Source: Acropora yongei
Taxonomy: Eukaryota; Cnidaria; Anthozoa; Scleractinia; Acroporidae
Length of the DNA stretch: 12,500 bases
Direction: 5' to 3'
Assembly (NCBI GenBank): GCA_014634225.1
Contig: BLFN01000732.1
Coordinates: forward strand, 171,541-184,040
In this document: positions 1 to 7,109 of the stretch, in pieces
Layout of the letters: every line of letters begins with the position of its first letter
Numbering within the stretch: position 1 is the stretch's first letter
Position numbers and translations under genes: made by a program
The notes under the pieces: model-generated
Database searches by the model: none
The model's input: only the letters and a program-made list of their open reading frames with translations
What the model was told of the DNA's origin: nothing

Positions 1-590
1 ATATTTTAACTCGAACACAAAAAATTGATACACGTTAGGGACCGTTCCTTATTTATGTAGTAGAGAGGAATAAAAGGGGGAAATATGTTGGAAAGAACAA
101 ATTATCTGTATATCATATTTAGGACATGAAAACAACATTAATTTTGAACCGTGAATATAGAATATAAAAAGTTACGATCAGCGACAAACATTTTGGGAGA
201 TTTTTGCTACGTTCAATTTTGTTATTGTACGTTTTGGCGCCGGAATTCGGCGGGCGCCGTGATTAAGTTACCGTGGCATGTTTACTTACCAAACACTGAA
301 GCATCTGTGTCAAATGATGGCAAGGTACCGGGTTTTCGTAAGTTTCTTTTTCTGTCAAGTGTTATAAAGTTTGACAATAAATGAGCGAATTCAAAACAAA
401 GATCACAATCGCCCACCATTGTTTCTGCAAAGTCAAAAATTTACTCTCCAAGACGAGGTTATTTATCACCAAGGTAATTCCATCATTTTGGAAATAGCAG
501 CTATTTTATTATTCACCGGCGTCACAATTTTTTGCTGATTTTGGGGCTCATTTTGTTGAAACTCAAGCACGCTTCCAAAAGACCTGTTTA
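1..590. other. AT-rich stretch, no gene recognised
   Basis: I see no convincing exon, RNA gene or repeat here. A 77-codon open frame at 151-384 opens on GTG, has no recognisable motif and looks like chance. The missing first exon(s) of the TPR-CHAT gene could in principle lie here, but nothing that reads like the start of a TPR protein was found. Confidence 0.5.
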
Positions 591-656
591 TTTTCATGAA
601 CCCTTTCCTGCTTACAGAGCAATACTACAAATATCCTCCCGCATCACGTTTCAACC

Positions 657-1215
657 TTAAGCTCGAAAATTCAATACACAAAGGCAGAAAATATCACATA
701 ATCCTTTTTCAGCGAAACATTTTATTGAAACAAACAACATATATAAGATGCAATATAACGCCATTCGCGTTGCAATGACTTTCGACGCCATTGCTGGTTA
801 ACGAGAATAACAAACTCACGAGGCAGAATGTATATTTATATTTAATTAAGTTTGCTCAACAGAAAAACGCTAACCTCATTTTGACACGAAAATGGTTTAC
901 TATTGCCATAAAAACTATCCATTTAAGCTCGCATATTATAAAACATGATGAATTCATAAAGGCCACCTTTTCCAGCGAACAATTTTTTGAAACAAACAAC
1001 ATATTTGCTCTTAGAGGCGAAAACCTCTTCCTATTTCATTGCGTGCGTGAAGACAAGAAACTCAATCGTGTCAAATTACCACGTACCTCTGGTTCAAACC
1101 CTTTCCTGAAGAACCTTTTTCTTGAATAACAAGAAAATGCTTTACTATTGCCACAAAAACTATCCAGCACACATATCATAAAACATGATGAATTCATAAA
1201 GGCCACCTTTTCCAC
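657..1215 (+). repeat. Diverged direct repeats, three partial copies
   Basis: Three related segments share blocks in the same order. The segment at 657-745 and the one at 923-1005 both begin TTAAGCTCG and both contain a CCTTTTYCAGCGAA block followed by TTGAAACAAACAACATAT. The segment at 891-975 is repeated at 1136-1215: both contain TTTACTATTGCC, AAAACTATCCA and an identical block ending AATTCATAAAGGCCACC. An AACCCTTTCCTG block also occurs at about 600 and 1098. The spacing is about 240-270 bp. The open frames at 596-778 and 791-1129 fall on this repeat and resemble no protein I know. Confidence 0.7.
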
Positions 1216-1217
1216 CT

Positions 1218-1263
1218 GTCTTCTTGCTGTTAAGGCGCTAGTCTTCTTGCTGTTAAGGCGCTA
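1218..1263 (+). repeat. Perfect 23-bp tandem duplication (two copies)
   Basis: A unit beginning GTCTTCTTGCTG and ending AAGGCGCTA occurs at 1218-1240 and again, identical, at 1241-1263. It starts right after the last direct-repeat copy. Identity of both copies suggests a recent slippage duplication. No function is apparent. Confidence 0.9.
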
Positions 1264-1433
1264 GTTCAGGCGTTAGATAGCGCGCAAAATGATAAGGCGG
1301 AGTGCTTACGAGAGAACACGTACCCACGCGAGCCGCACAGGTTCTCATCCATTTCACACGAAGAGTATTAAACCTGCCATACAGGTAGATCTTTTCTTAG
1401 CAATTTAAGTCTATCTCCCCTCCTCTCCCCCAG

Positions 1434-1514
1434 CTGGTAACTACCACGATTCACTGAGGGACGCAAAGATTGCTGTTGAATTACAGCCTTCCTTTGTCAA
1501 GACAATTGTTCGGG
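1434..1514 (+). CDS. TPR-CHAT gene, internal exon (TPR helix)
   Basis: An acceptor with a strong pyrimidine tract (TCCCCTCCTCTCCCCCAG) precedes the exon, and a good donor (GGTAAGA) follows it. After two bases of a split codon it reads 26 codons: [10 protein letters not shown], then [18 protein letters not shown]. This is the second helix of one TPR (AxxDAxxAVELxP pattern) and the start of the next. It ends with a single G, which exon 2 completes as Gly. The residue before GNY belongs to an exon upstream of the window or not recognised here. Its match in sense and phase with the exon at 4241 is the main reason to believe it. Confidence 0.8.
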
Positions 1515-4500
1515 GTAAGATTCGCTAATTTATACATCCAGTTATTAGTCTATCTATCCTTCCGTTAGTTAGTTTGTTCTTTCGTTTCTTCCGTCATTCT
1601 TTCGTTCGCTTGTTAGTTTGTTGGTTCAGTGATTGGTTGATTCGTTCGTTCGTTCGTTTGTGCGCTCGTCCATTCGTTCCTTCCGTCCTTCGTTCATTCA
1701 TTATCTTCTTTTCTCGCCTCGGCGGACCTGGACTTTTAACACGGTTTCGCGCTTTGACCTGTGTCAGTAAGAGAGACATCTCTTTCAGTCGCTACCTTGT
1801 GTTCTCGATTAAACACCACGTCGGTTGTTGCAGTTTTTATGCGTTGCGAGTATTGGGCTTATATAAAGGCAGCCCTTTTAACGAACACCTGTCTTCTTTT
1901 GGGTATGGCCAGTCCACCCTCTACTGTTCCTTCATATCTTTTTCTCGACTGTCTCCCGTTCCCCCTCTGCCACGGTTCCTATTTTGGCCACAGATGTTGA
2001 AAATACCCTTAAAAAAGCTCTTGCCTCTGCATTATCGTGGAATATGGAAGTCCCATATTGGCAAAGCGGACATGAAACGACTTTTTTAGCAAACGATGAC
2101 TGCTAGATACCTGAGTAGTTGTACTGAAGCCTCAGAAAAGTCCAGGAGTTTTTAACTGCCGTTAAAGATTATGGGTCGATTATTAAAACAAAGTTTAGAC
2201 AATGTTCAACAAAACCGTGTTCTAAGCCATTTTCAATATTGCCAACAATCATATCCAAATATTATCTGCTGCTGATGGTAACAAGAAGGTTTGCATTCCA
2301 GACTAGACAGCAATTTATCTACTTAAAATATACCGTTTATAAACAGATTTGGAGGTCCACTAATTGTCTTAAGCCGCGGCCTAAGTTAGACTTTGTTTAA
2401 ATAACTGGCCCTATATTTGTGATGTTGTCACCCTCAAGGAGTCTCAAACCAATTTCAATACTTCAAGAAACTGTACTATATACAAGGACTGATATGACTC
2501 TATAACATTGTATCAACAAGCAGTTATGTTTTGGTTTCATATAAAGAAAACCATTGCGCCCTAAGGATTAACTGTTGTATGCTAACGTTGTCCTCAAAAC
2601 CTTGAATTTGGTTACTTCACGTTGTTGACCAGGGTGGGAATTGAACCCGTGACTTTCGGGTTAGATCACTGCTGCTCCACCGACTGAGCTACAAGGTCAG
2701 ACGGGAGCAGGCCGTGGGAACTGAAGATGTTAAGGCACGGCAATGAACATGTCCAAGTACAAGGAAGGATTACATGGTTCATGGTTCATATGGGGTAGAA
2801 AACTAGCACTTCAAATTACACTCTAATCAGTTAAGTCTGTTCAAATGTAAGTGCTACACGGCCAACGTTTGCAAAAACGTAATCCTTGCTTGTACTTGTG
2901 CATGTTCATTGCCGTGACTTTAACATCTTCAGTTCCCACGGCCTGCTCCCGTCTGACCTTGTAACTCAGTCGGTGGAGTAGCAGTGATCTAACCCGAAGG
3001 TCATGGGTTCAATTCTCACCCTCACGCTCTTAGGGTCTTAGGTCTTGTCTGTTTCGAGAATTTCCAGTCGTTGATTAAAAAGGGTTAGGGTTAAGGTTAG
3101 GGACCAACGACACACGACCCACGACTCACGACCCACCCACCCACGCCGATTATGCACTCTCCATCCAGGAAAGAGTGAAGCAATGCTGCTTTGTAGGGGA
3201 ATCCCAATGGAACCGATTGCCCCGATGTTATTGGGCGACTCCAGTATAAAGTGGGTGACAAATGCACGCGTGTTAGGTTTGACAATTGACCACAAGTTAA
3301 CCTGGGATACAGATGTGATGGATGTTAAGAAGAGTGTTGTTACCAAACTGGACATGTTAAAACGATCTAAATTCTTGCCAAAAAGCGTTTTACGAGACTT
3401 TTAATTTAAGGTTATTTTACCCTCAGTCAAATACGAACTTGTTCTGTGCGGGGTGTCTTGTGACTCAAACCTGTAGGAGTCTCCCGAATCAACTTTGACT
3501 TACCTAGAGACATGCCTTCAAAAGAGGTGCTTGCCAACTATCGGTGGCCTACCATTTTTGGTCACGCTGACGTCACAAAAATCAGAAGAACACGCGCGAT
3601 TCAGGCTTTACACGCTATACTAGTGCCCAGCTTGCCCGCGGCCTTAAAACTCTAAGGAGCCTCTTTAAGCGCCTGCCTGAATTGCCTGAATATTTACATA
3701 GAAAGACGAAATGGATATATTCATTACGGGGTGGGGACTGCTTATCATTTCCAAGATTCGAAACTGGATTCATGAAGGATTTGCTGGCTTACGGAAGCAC
3801 CGCTCTGTAGAGTGCGATCTGTTTTAACGAGAACGGAATTTCGCATTAAAGCAATAAAGACCGGAATCTAATAAGAACAAAAGATTATTTTAAGGATTTT
3901 AAATTCGACACTACCTCCGCCTCAACTACGCGGTAAAGAAATGCCAATTTTATGTACAATTGGTGATCTATTAGTCGACTGTCTTTAAATATTCTTAACA
4001 TTAGAACTGTTTGTTTACCTATGCATAATTTTAGCGATATTTTATGTCATAGAATTAAGTTTGATTCTACTATTTAAATGATAATTTATGAGTTAACAAT
4101 CTTGCAAATACTTAATAATGTAGTGATATTTTCTCTCACAAAATTATGATTTACTTTACGATTTAATTACTTATACACGACCCCACAAGCTTATATCTTT
4201 AATTTTCATCGTGTTTAAGTAAAGGTCATCTATCTACTAGGTGCAAGAGCTTGTGTTCAGCTGAATCGACCTGAGGAAGCCATCACTTGGTGTGATAAAG
4301 GATTGGAAGTATCCTTCATAATAACTTGACATTGATGATTTATTCAGTATGAACAGAAGTGGTGTACTGGAAAATACACCACACCTGAAAATCATTCGAA
4401 ACTTTACCTAGCCGAATCTGTCGTGACGTAATCTCCATAGTTTCCACTTTGATTGTTATTCGGGAGTTTAAGCATGCGACGTTTTTTAGCCGCGGACAGC

Positions 4501-6854
4501 AAGCGAAAGTGGGCTGTTTTCCACTTTAACTTGTCTTGTCACTGCTACCTTTATATTGCCAAGTTTCTTTCTTCCGTTAGAGATGATTATGTTAAAAATC
4601 TGGGAGACACTACTCTCCAGGCATGCGAAATTTGCATTTCCGGTTGCCGTCCGCGTCTCAAAGACGTCGCGTGCTAAATCTCCCTGTTCATGTTCCTTTC
4701 ACGAACACTTCGATCAATTGCAGTCGTTTTAACAGTTAAATTTTTGACAAAAATCTTGACGAAGATAAGATCGACAAGAATAATCAGCAGCTACTTGAGT
4801 TAAGGATCAGCTCTGTCGAAGAACAAGGCCGACGACCAAATCTGCAAGGCAAAAACAAGATGGAGGACTTGTCAAAAACTGAGACGGTGAGAGGAATCTC
4901 TGATAATCTGTGGATTTAATCTGAGTTACATTCACATTTTGGGAGGCGCAATGGCCTTATGGTTAGTGCGCTCGACTCCGGAGCGATTGGTCCGGGTTCG
5001 GGCCCTGGCCGGGGACATTATGTTGTCTTCTTGGCAAGACACTTTACTCTCACGGTGCCTCTCTCCACCCAGGTGTATAAATGGGTACCGGCGAATTTCA
5101 TGCTGGGGGTAGCCCTGCGTTGGACTAGCATCCCATCCAAGGGGGAGTAGAAATACTCCTAGTCGCTTCATGCTACAAAAACCGGGATAAGCTCCGGCCT
5201 AATGGGCCTCTTGGCATGTAAGCAGACTTTACCTTACATTCACATTTTAGTTAAATTATTTTCTTACTCTTTTGTTATATTGGAAACGCACTTAGCTAGA
5301 AAGTTAGTTAACACCCACTTCTCTTAAGTATTCCAAAAAAGACAATTCCGAAAACAGCTAGAACAAATGTAGCAAACCGGCACGAGTTATAGATGAAAGA
5401 AGCCGTGAACCACGCACTGAGCTCGACAATTTAAGCAAGTGTCTCCTGTAGACACCTGAAATGAATCCCGTTGAAGACACCTGAAATTGTCCAGCTATGT
5501 GGAGGATCTCTTCTCTCCTTCGAAAACAGAACAATCATTATTAAGGAGTCTCCAAAGGGTCCTCCACAGATCACAGTGGGTTCCCAATGGAAAATGAACG
5601 TTTTAATATCAATCAAATGCTATTGTCAGGCAATTTTTTAAGGGTATCCGCGATTACCCAATTGTTGCCATGCCAACGGTACAGCGCTGATAAAAAAAAA
5701 ACCCTCCAAAATTCACTTTATGGAAAATATCTTAAAATTAACATGGTGACCTTGTATTTTTTTCACATTTCGGAAACCTTATTAAGTTCTAACGCAATAC
5801 ATGTACGTAGTATGAAAATTCCAAATCGAACATGAACTACTGTTTTCATTTCTTCTTTTAGAGATTTGGAAGAGCTGCTGTCAAGTGTGAGGATCGTTCC
5901 TTGGATGTGGAGAGGGATGTAAATGCTTCAGATGAAAGCTCCTCTTCGGAAGAGATGACTGGGACCAAATCCCATGGTATTCAGAAAAGTTCGCTGCACA
6001 TCCTGAACGAAATTATCATTGCTCCTATCAAAGATACGCTGTATGGCGATGAGGTCGTTTTCGTTCCCGAGGGTCCGTTGTGTTTGGCTCCTTTTGCTGC
6101 ATTCATGAACGAAGATTCGAAATACCTCGGCGAATCTTTCCGAGTCCGCGTGATTCCATCATTGACGAGTTTGAAGCTGATCGCCGATTGCCCCGCAGAT
6201 TATCACAGCAAGACTGGTGCGCTTCTAGTGGGCGACCCCTGGGTACAAGAGGTTGATTATCAGGGGTGCGAGTTATCACAGCTGCCTTGCGCCCGAGAGG
6301 AAGTTCAAATGATTGGAAAAATACTCGGCGCTGTGCCTCTTATTGGAGAACAAGCAACAAAGGAACAAGTGCTAAAAAGTCTCTCCTCGGTTGCTTTGGT
6401 TCATATTGCAGCTCATGGTAAGATGGGAACGGGAGAAATAGCTTTAGCACCGAATCCCAGCCGGAAAACGCAGGTTCCAGTGGAAGAAGACTTCCTTTTA
6501 ACAATGAGGGATGTATTGAATGTTCAGATGCGCGCACAACTGGTTGTGCTAAGCTGCTGCCATAGTGCTCGTGGGGAGATCAAGGCTGAGGGCGTGGTCG
6601 GTATCGCCAGAGCATTTTTGGGTGCCGGCGCTCGATCTGTTCTAGTGTCTTTGTGGGCGATTGATGATGATGCTACCCTGGGGTTCATGAAGATTTTTTA
6701 CCAGCTCTTATTATGCGGTAAAAGCGCCAGCGAAGCGCTGAATCAAACCATGAAATGTATGAGGGAATCTGACCAATTTCAACAAGTAAAGCACTGGGCT
6801 CCTTTTGTCCTTATTGGCGATGATGTTACATTGGTGTTTGGCGCTGACAACTAG
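1434..6854 (+). CDS. TPR-CHAT protein gene, spliced, 5' end outside the window
   Basis: The model joins 1434-1514, 4241-4308, 4770-4886 and 5862-6854. Junction phases agree throughout: exon 1 ends with one base of a Gly codon completed by exon 2, and the other two junctions fall between codons. The result is one open frame of about 418 residues ending at TAG 6852-6854. Residues 1-65 form TPR helices, 66-120 a polar linker and about 121-418 a CHAT domain. CHAT proteins are caspase/separase-like cysteine proteases or inactive relatives, and the TPR part usually binds a partner. The order matches coral TTC28-like proteins as I remember them, but the long run of TPR units normally between exon 3 and the CHAT exon is missing. 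The start codon must be upstream of base 1. The weak point is the exon 2-exon 3 intron, whose donor (GTATCC) and acceptor (GATAAG) are poor. It could be an intact short paralogue or a decaying one. Confidence 0.77.
1561..1704 (+). repeat. TTCG/TTAG/TCCG-rich low-complexity tract
   Basis: Degenerate tetranucleotide units fill this stretch (TTCG, TTAG, TTCC, GTCC), with a clean run of TTCG at about 1643-1658. The open frames crossing it on both strands, rich in Arg/Phe or Arg/Asn/Glu, come from this simple sequence and are not genes. It lies 46 bp inside intron 1 of the TPR-CHAT gene. Confidence 0.85.
1705..2590. other. Intron 1 sequence without recognised features
   Basis: The open frames at 1574-2089 and 1761-2000 have no family motif and start in or next to the simple repeat. 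From 2090 on all frames are interrupted often. I found no splice-flanked coding segment and no clear repeat before the foldback at 2631. Confidence 0.5.
2627..3022. mobile_element. Foldback of two tRNA-derived (SINE-like) heads facing outward
   Basis: The arms at 2631-2773 and 2879-3022 are reverse complements with scattered mismatches and enclose a 105-bp spacer. Each arm holds a tRNA-like segment. On the minus strand (2627-2698, 72 nt) box A reads TAGCTCAGTCGG and box B GGTTCAATTCC, and five of seven acceptor pairs form. On the plus strand, box A lies at 2962-2973 (TAACTCAGTCGG) and box B at 3006-3016 (GGTTCAATTCT). RNA polymerase III transcription from either head would run away from the centre. 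The anticodon stem does not fold cleanly, so neither is a working tRNA. Upstream of each head both arms share about 75 bp, so the repeat unit is more than the tRNA part. The element lies in intron 1. Confidence 0.82.
3082..3145 (+). repeat. Telomere-like block plus ACGACCC-type repeats
   Basis: At 3082-3102 three TTAGGG-like units stand in a row, one with an extra A (GGGTTAGGGTTAAGGTTAGGG is 21 bases, so only its pattern is given here: two perfect, one altered). From about 3107 to 3145 come short units of the form ACGACMC, then ACCC. TTAGGG is the usual telomere repeat of cnidarians. The block ends directly at the truncated 5' end of a LINE. Confidence 0.75.
3150..3950 (+). pseudogene. Decayed 3' part of a non-LTR retrotransposon (LINE) reverse transcriptase
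   Basis: Pieces of one LINE C-terminal region follow each other in order but in shifting frames. At about 3150 [13 protein letters not shown] is followed by [12 protein letters not shown] and [15 protein letters not shown]; then a TAA replaces an aromatic codon, followed by [16 protein letters not shown] (3406-3453). At about 3509 RDMPSKEVL, near 3665 [13 protein letters not shown], near 3718 YSLRGGDC and [16 protein letters not shown], and near 3893 [12 protein letters not shown]. These match the region after the catalytic motifs in coral LINEs as I remember them. At least three stops and several frameshifts make it non-functional. It is 5'-truncated, as expected from incomplete target-primed reverse transcription. 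The 73-codon open frame at 3183-3404 is its best preserved part. Confidence 0.85.
3951..4240. other. AT-rich stretch: probable LINE 3' UTR and intron 1 end
   Basis: The sequence directly after the last LINE-like codons is AT-rich and non-coding and is probably the element's 3' untranslated part, though no clear tail or target duplication marks its end. The last bases (TATCTACTAG) form the acceptor of exon 2. ACTAG is a slightly weak acceptor, but a CTATCTAC pyrimidine context is present. Confidence 0.45.
4241..4308 (+). CDS. TPR-CHAT gene, internal exon (second TPR)
   Basis: Two bases (GT) complete the Gly codon left open by exon 1. Then 22 codons read [22 protein letters not shown], a TPR (GARACxQLxRxEEAIxWCDKGL). 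It continues the helix begun in exon 1 and leads into [12 protein letters not shown] in exon 3. The acceptor is ...CTACTAG. The proposed donor GTATCC lacks the usual AAG after GT. Reading on past the donor adds only seven codons before a TGA, so splicing here is needed for the frame to go on. Confidence 0.78.
4359..4382 (+). repeat. Small perfect hairpin in intron 2
   Basis: GTGGTGTA at 4359-4366 pairs with TACACCAC at 4375-4382 across an 8-base loop. It may be a remnant of a foldback element. No function is inferred. Confidence 0.5.
4462..4684. mobile_element. Short element with 50-bp terminal inverted repeats (MITE-like)
   Basis: The left end (4462-4511, starting GGGAGTTTAAGCATGCGAC) and the right end (4635-4684, which reads GGGAGATTTAGCACGCGAC on the other strand) are imperfect inverted repeats of about 50 bp. 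Both arms hold a GCGGAC block and a CAA-C-GAAA block. The 223-bp unit encodes no transposase. The open frame at 4453-4677 follows the element's length and is judged not to be a gene. No target duplication could be fixed by eye. It sits between exons 2 and 3 and makes up about half of intron 2. Confidence 0.75.
4770..4886 (+). CDS. TPR-CHAT gene, internal exon (TPR end and linker)
   Basis: Thirty-nine codons, phase 0 at both ends. It begins [12 protein letters not shown], which completes the TPR of exon 2 (CDKGLE then IDKNN is the expected spacing), and goes on as a polar, charged linker ([19 protein letters not shown]). The donor ACG/GTGAGA is good. The acceptor (GACGAAGATAAG) is weak because purines precede it, but the next AG upstream (4733-4734) would bring in a TAA in frame. 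Coral relatives usually enter a long TPR-repeat exon after this point. Here the next coding sequence found is the CHAT exon at 5862, also in phase 0. Confidence 0.77.
4926..5248 (+). mobile_element. tRNA-derived SINE with perfect 15-bp target-site duplication
   Basis: The same 15 bases (TTACATTCACATTTT) stand at 4926-4940 and 5234-5248 and flank an insert of 293 bp (4941-5233). The insert starts with a tRNA-like head: a box A-like TGGCCTTATGGTTAG near 4952-4966, an anticodon arm with perfect stem CGCTC/GAGCG (4969-4973, 4981-4985) around a 7-base loop, and box B GGTTCGGGCCC at 4995-5005. The middle (CTTGGCAAGACACTTTACTC, then CTCTCCACCCAGGTGTATAA) looks like the conserved central domain shared by many invertebrate SINEs, possibly the Nin-DC type; this is from memory. 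The tail is TTTACC-like. The perfect duplication means the insertion is recent. Open frames on both strands inside it are not genes. It lies in intron 3. Confidence 0.92.
5249..5861. other. Rest of intron 3
   Basis: No TPR coding sequence was recognised, although this is where the repeat array of related genes would be expected. An unexplained open frame of 58 codons runs from 5465 to a TAA at 5639-5641, with a stretch [15 protein letters not shown] do not recognise it. GACACCTGAAAT occurs twice (about 5450 and 5475). The intron ends in a good acceptor: ACTGTTTTCATTTCTTCTTTTAG. Confidence 0.5.
5862..6854 (+). CDS. TPR-CHAT gene, terminal exon encoding the CHAT protease domain
   Basis: This exon has 330 codons and a TAG stop. 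The coding frame is open back to the acceptor at 5860-5861, so the TTG at 5901 is not a start; the exon begins AGA TTT GGA ([15 protein letters not shown]). CHAT landmarks follow in order: [16 protein letters not shown] (about 6057-6104), the strand [17 protein letters not shown] with the catalytic His at 6414-6416, and [12 protein letters not shown] with the catalytic Cys taken as the second of the pair (6558-6560). Next come [20 protein letters not shown] and [14 protein letters not shown], and near the end [13 protein letters not shown]. In the spliced visible protein the pair is His273 and Cys321. Both residues and spacing fit an active CHAT cysteine protease (clan CD); the substrate is unknown. 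An acidic serine run ([10 protein letters not shown]) comes before the domain core. No signal peptide or membrane segment is visible, so it is probably cytosolic. Confidence 0.93.
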   Translation, partial: RFGRAAVKCEDRSLDVERDVNASDESSSSEEMTGTKSHGIQKSSLHILNEIIIAPIKDTLYGDEVVFVPEGPLCLAPFAAFMNEDSKYLGESFRVRVIPSLTSLKLIADCPADYHSKTGALLVGDPWVQEVDYQGCELSQLPCAREEVQMIGKILGAVPLIGEQATKEQVLKSLSSVALVHIAAHGKMGTGEIALAPNPSRKTQVPVEEDFLLTMRDVLNVQMRAQLVVLSCCHSARGEIKAEGVVGIARAFLGAGARSVLVSLWAIDDDATLGFMKIFYQLLLCGKSASEALNQTMKCMRESDQFQQVKHWAPFVLIGDDVTLVFGADN

Positions 6855-7109
6855 CAAATTCGCATTGTAAGTACACGATCACTAACTTAATGACTATAAG
6901 AAATGTTGGACACTGACTGGACAAATTCCTGATTGCAATTTCAGCATATTTTGATCACTAACTTGGTTACATATTTTTCTTGAATTAACTTTATTGTCTT
7001 TTTGGAACGTTTTCAAGTTATATACCTGACCATGACAAATACTTTTGTAAGATTTTTGTTTATTCACAATGTCCTATTCCTCCATTCTTATGTATTCCAG
7101 TTCAGTCCA
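6855..7109. other. 3' flank of the CHAT gene
   Basis: AT-rich and non-coding. No canonical AATAAA was found in the first 150 bases after the stop, so the poly(A) site is not placed. The 73-codon open frame at 7002-7223 opens on TTG and runs against a LINE remnant on the other strand, so it is not a gene. Confidence 0.5.

Noticed and set aside
1574..2089. 171-codon plus-strand frame rich in Phe, Arg and Ser
   Set aside because: It starts in the TTCG simple repeat, opens without ATG, has no family motif and lies inside intron 1; a minus-strand frame overlaps the same tract.
2627..3022. Functional tRNA genes
   Set aside because: A and B boxes are clear, but the anticodon arm does not fold properly and the acceptor stem has mismatches; both lie in a repeated foldback.
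4453..4677. 74-codon frame as a small gene
   Set aside because: Its span coincides with a repeat that has 50-bp inverted ends, and the frame does not start on ATG.
4932..5171. Overlapping frames on both strands near 4.9-5.2 kb
   Set aside because: They lie within a SINE bounded by a perfect target duplication.
5901..6854. CHAT frame taken as a complete gene starting at 5901
   Set aside because: The codon there is TTG, and the same frame stays open and CHAT-like back to a strong splice acceptor at 5860-5861.
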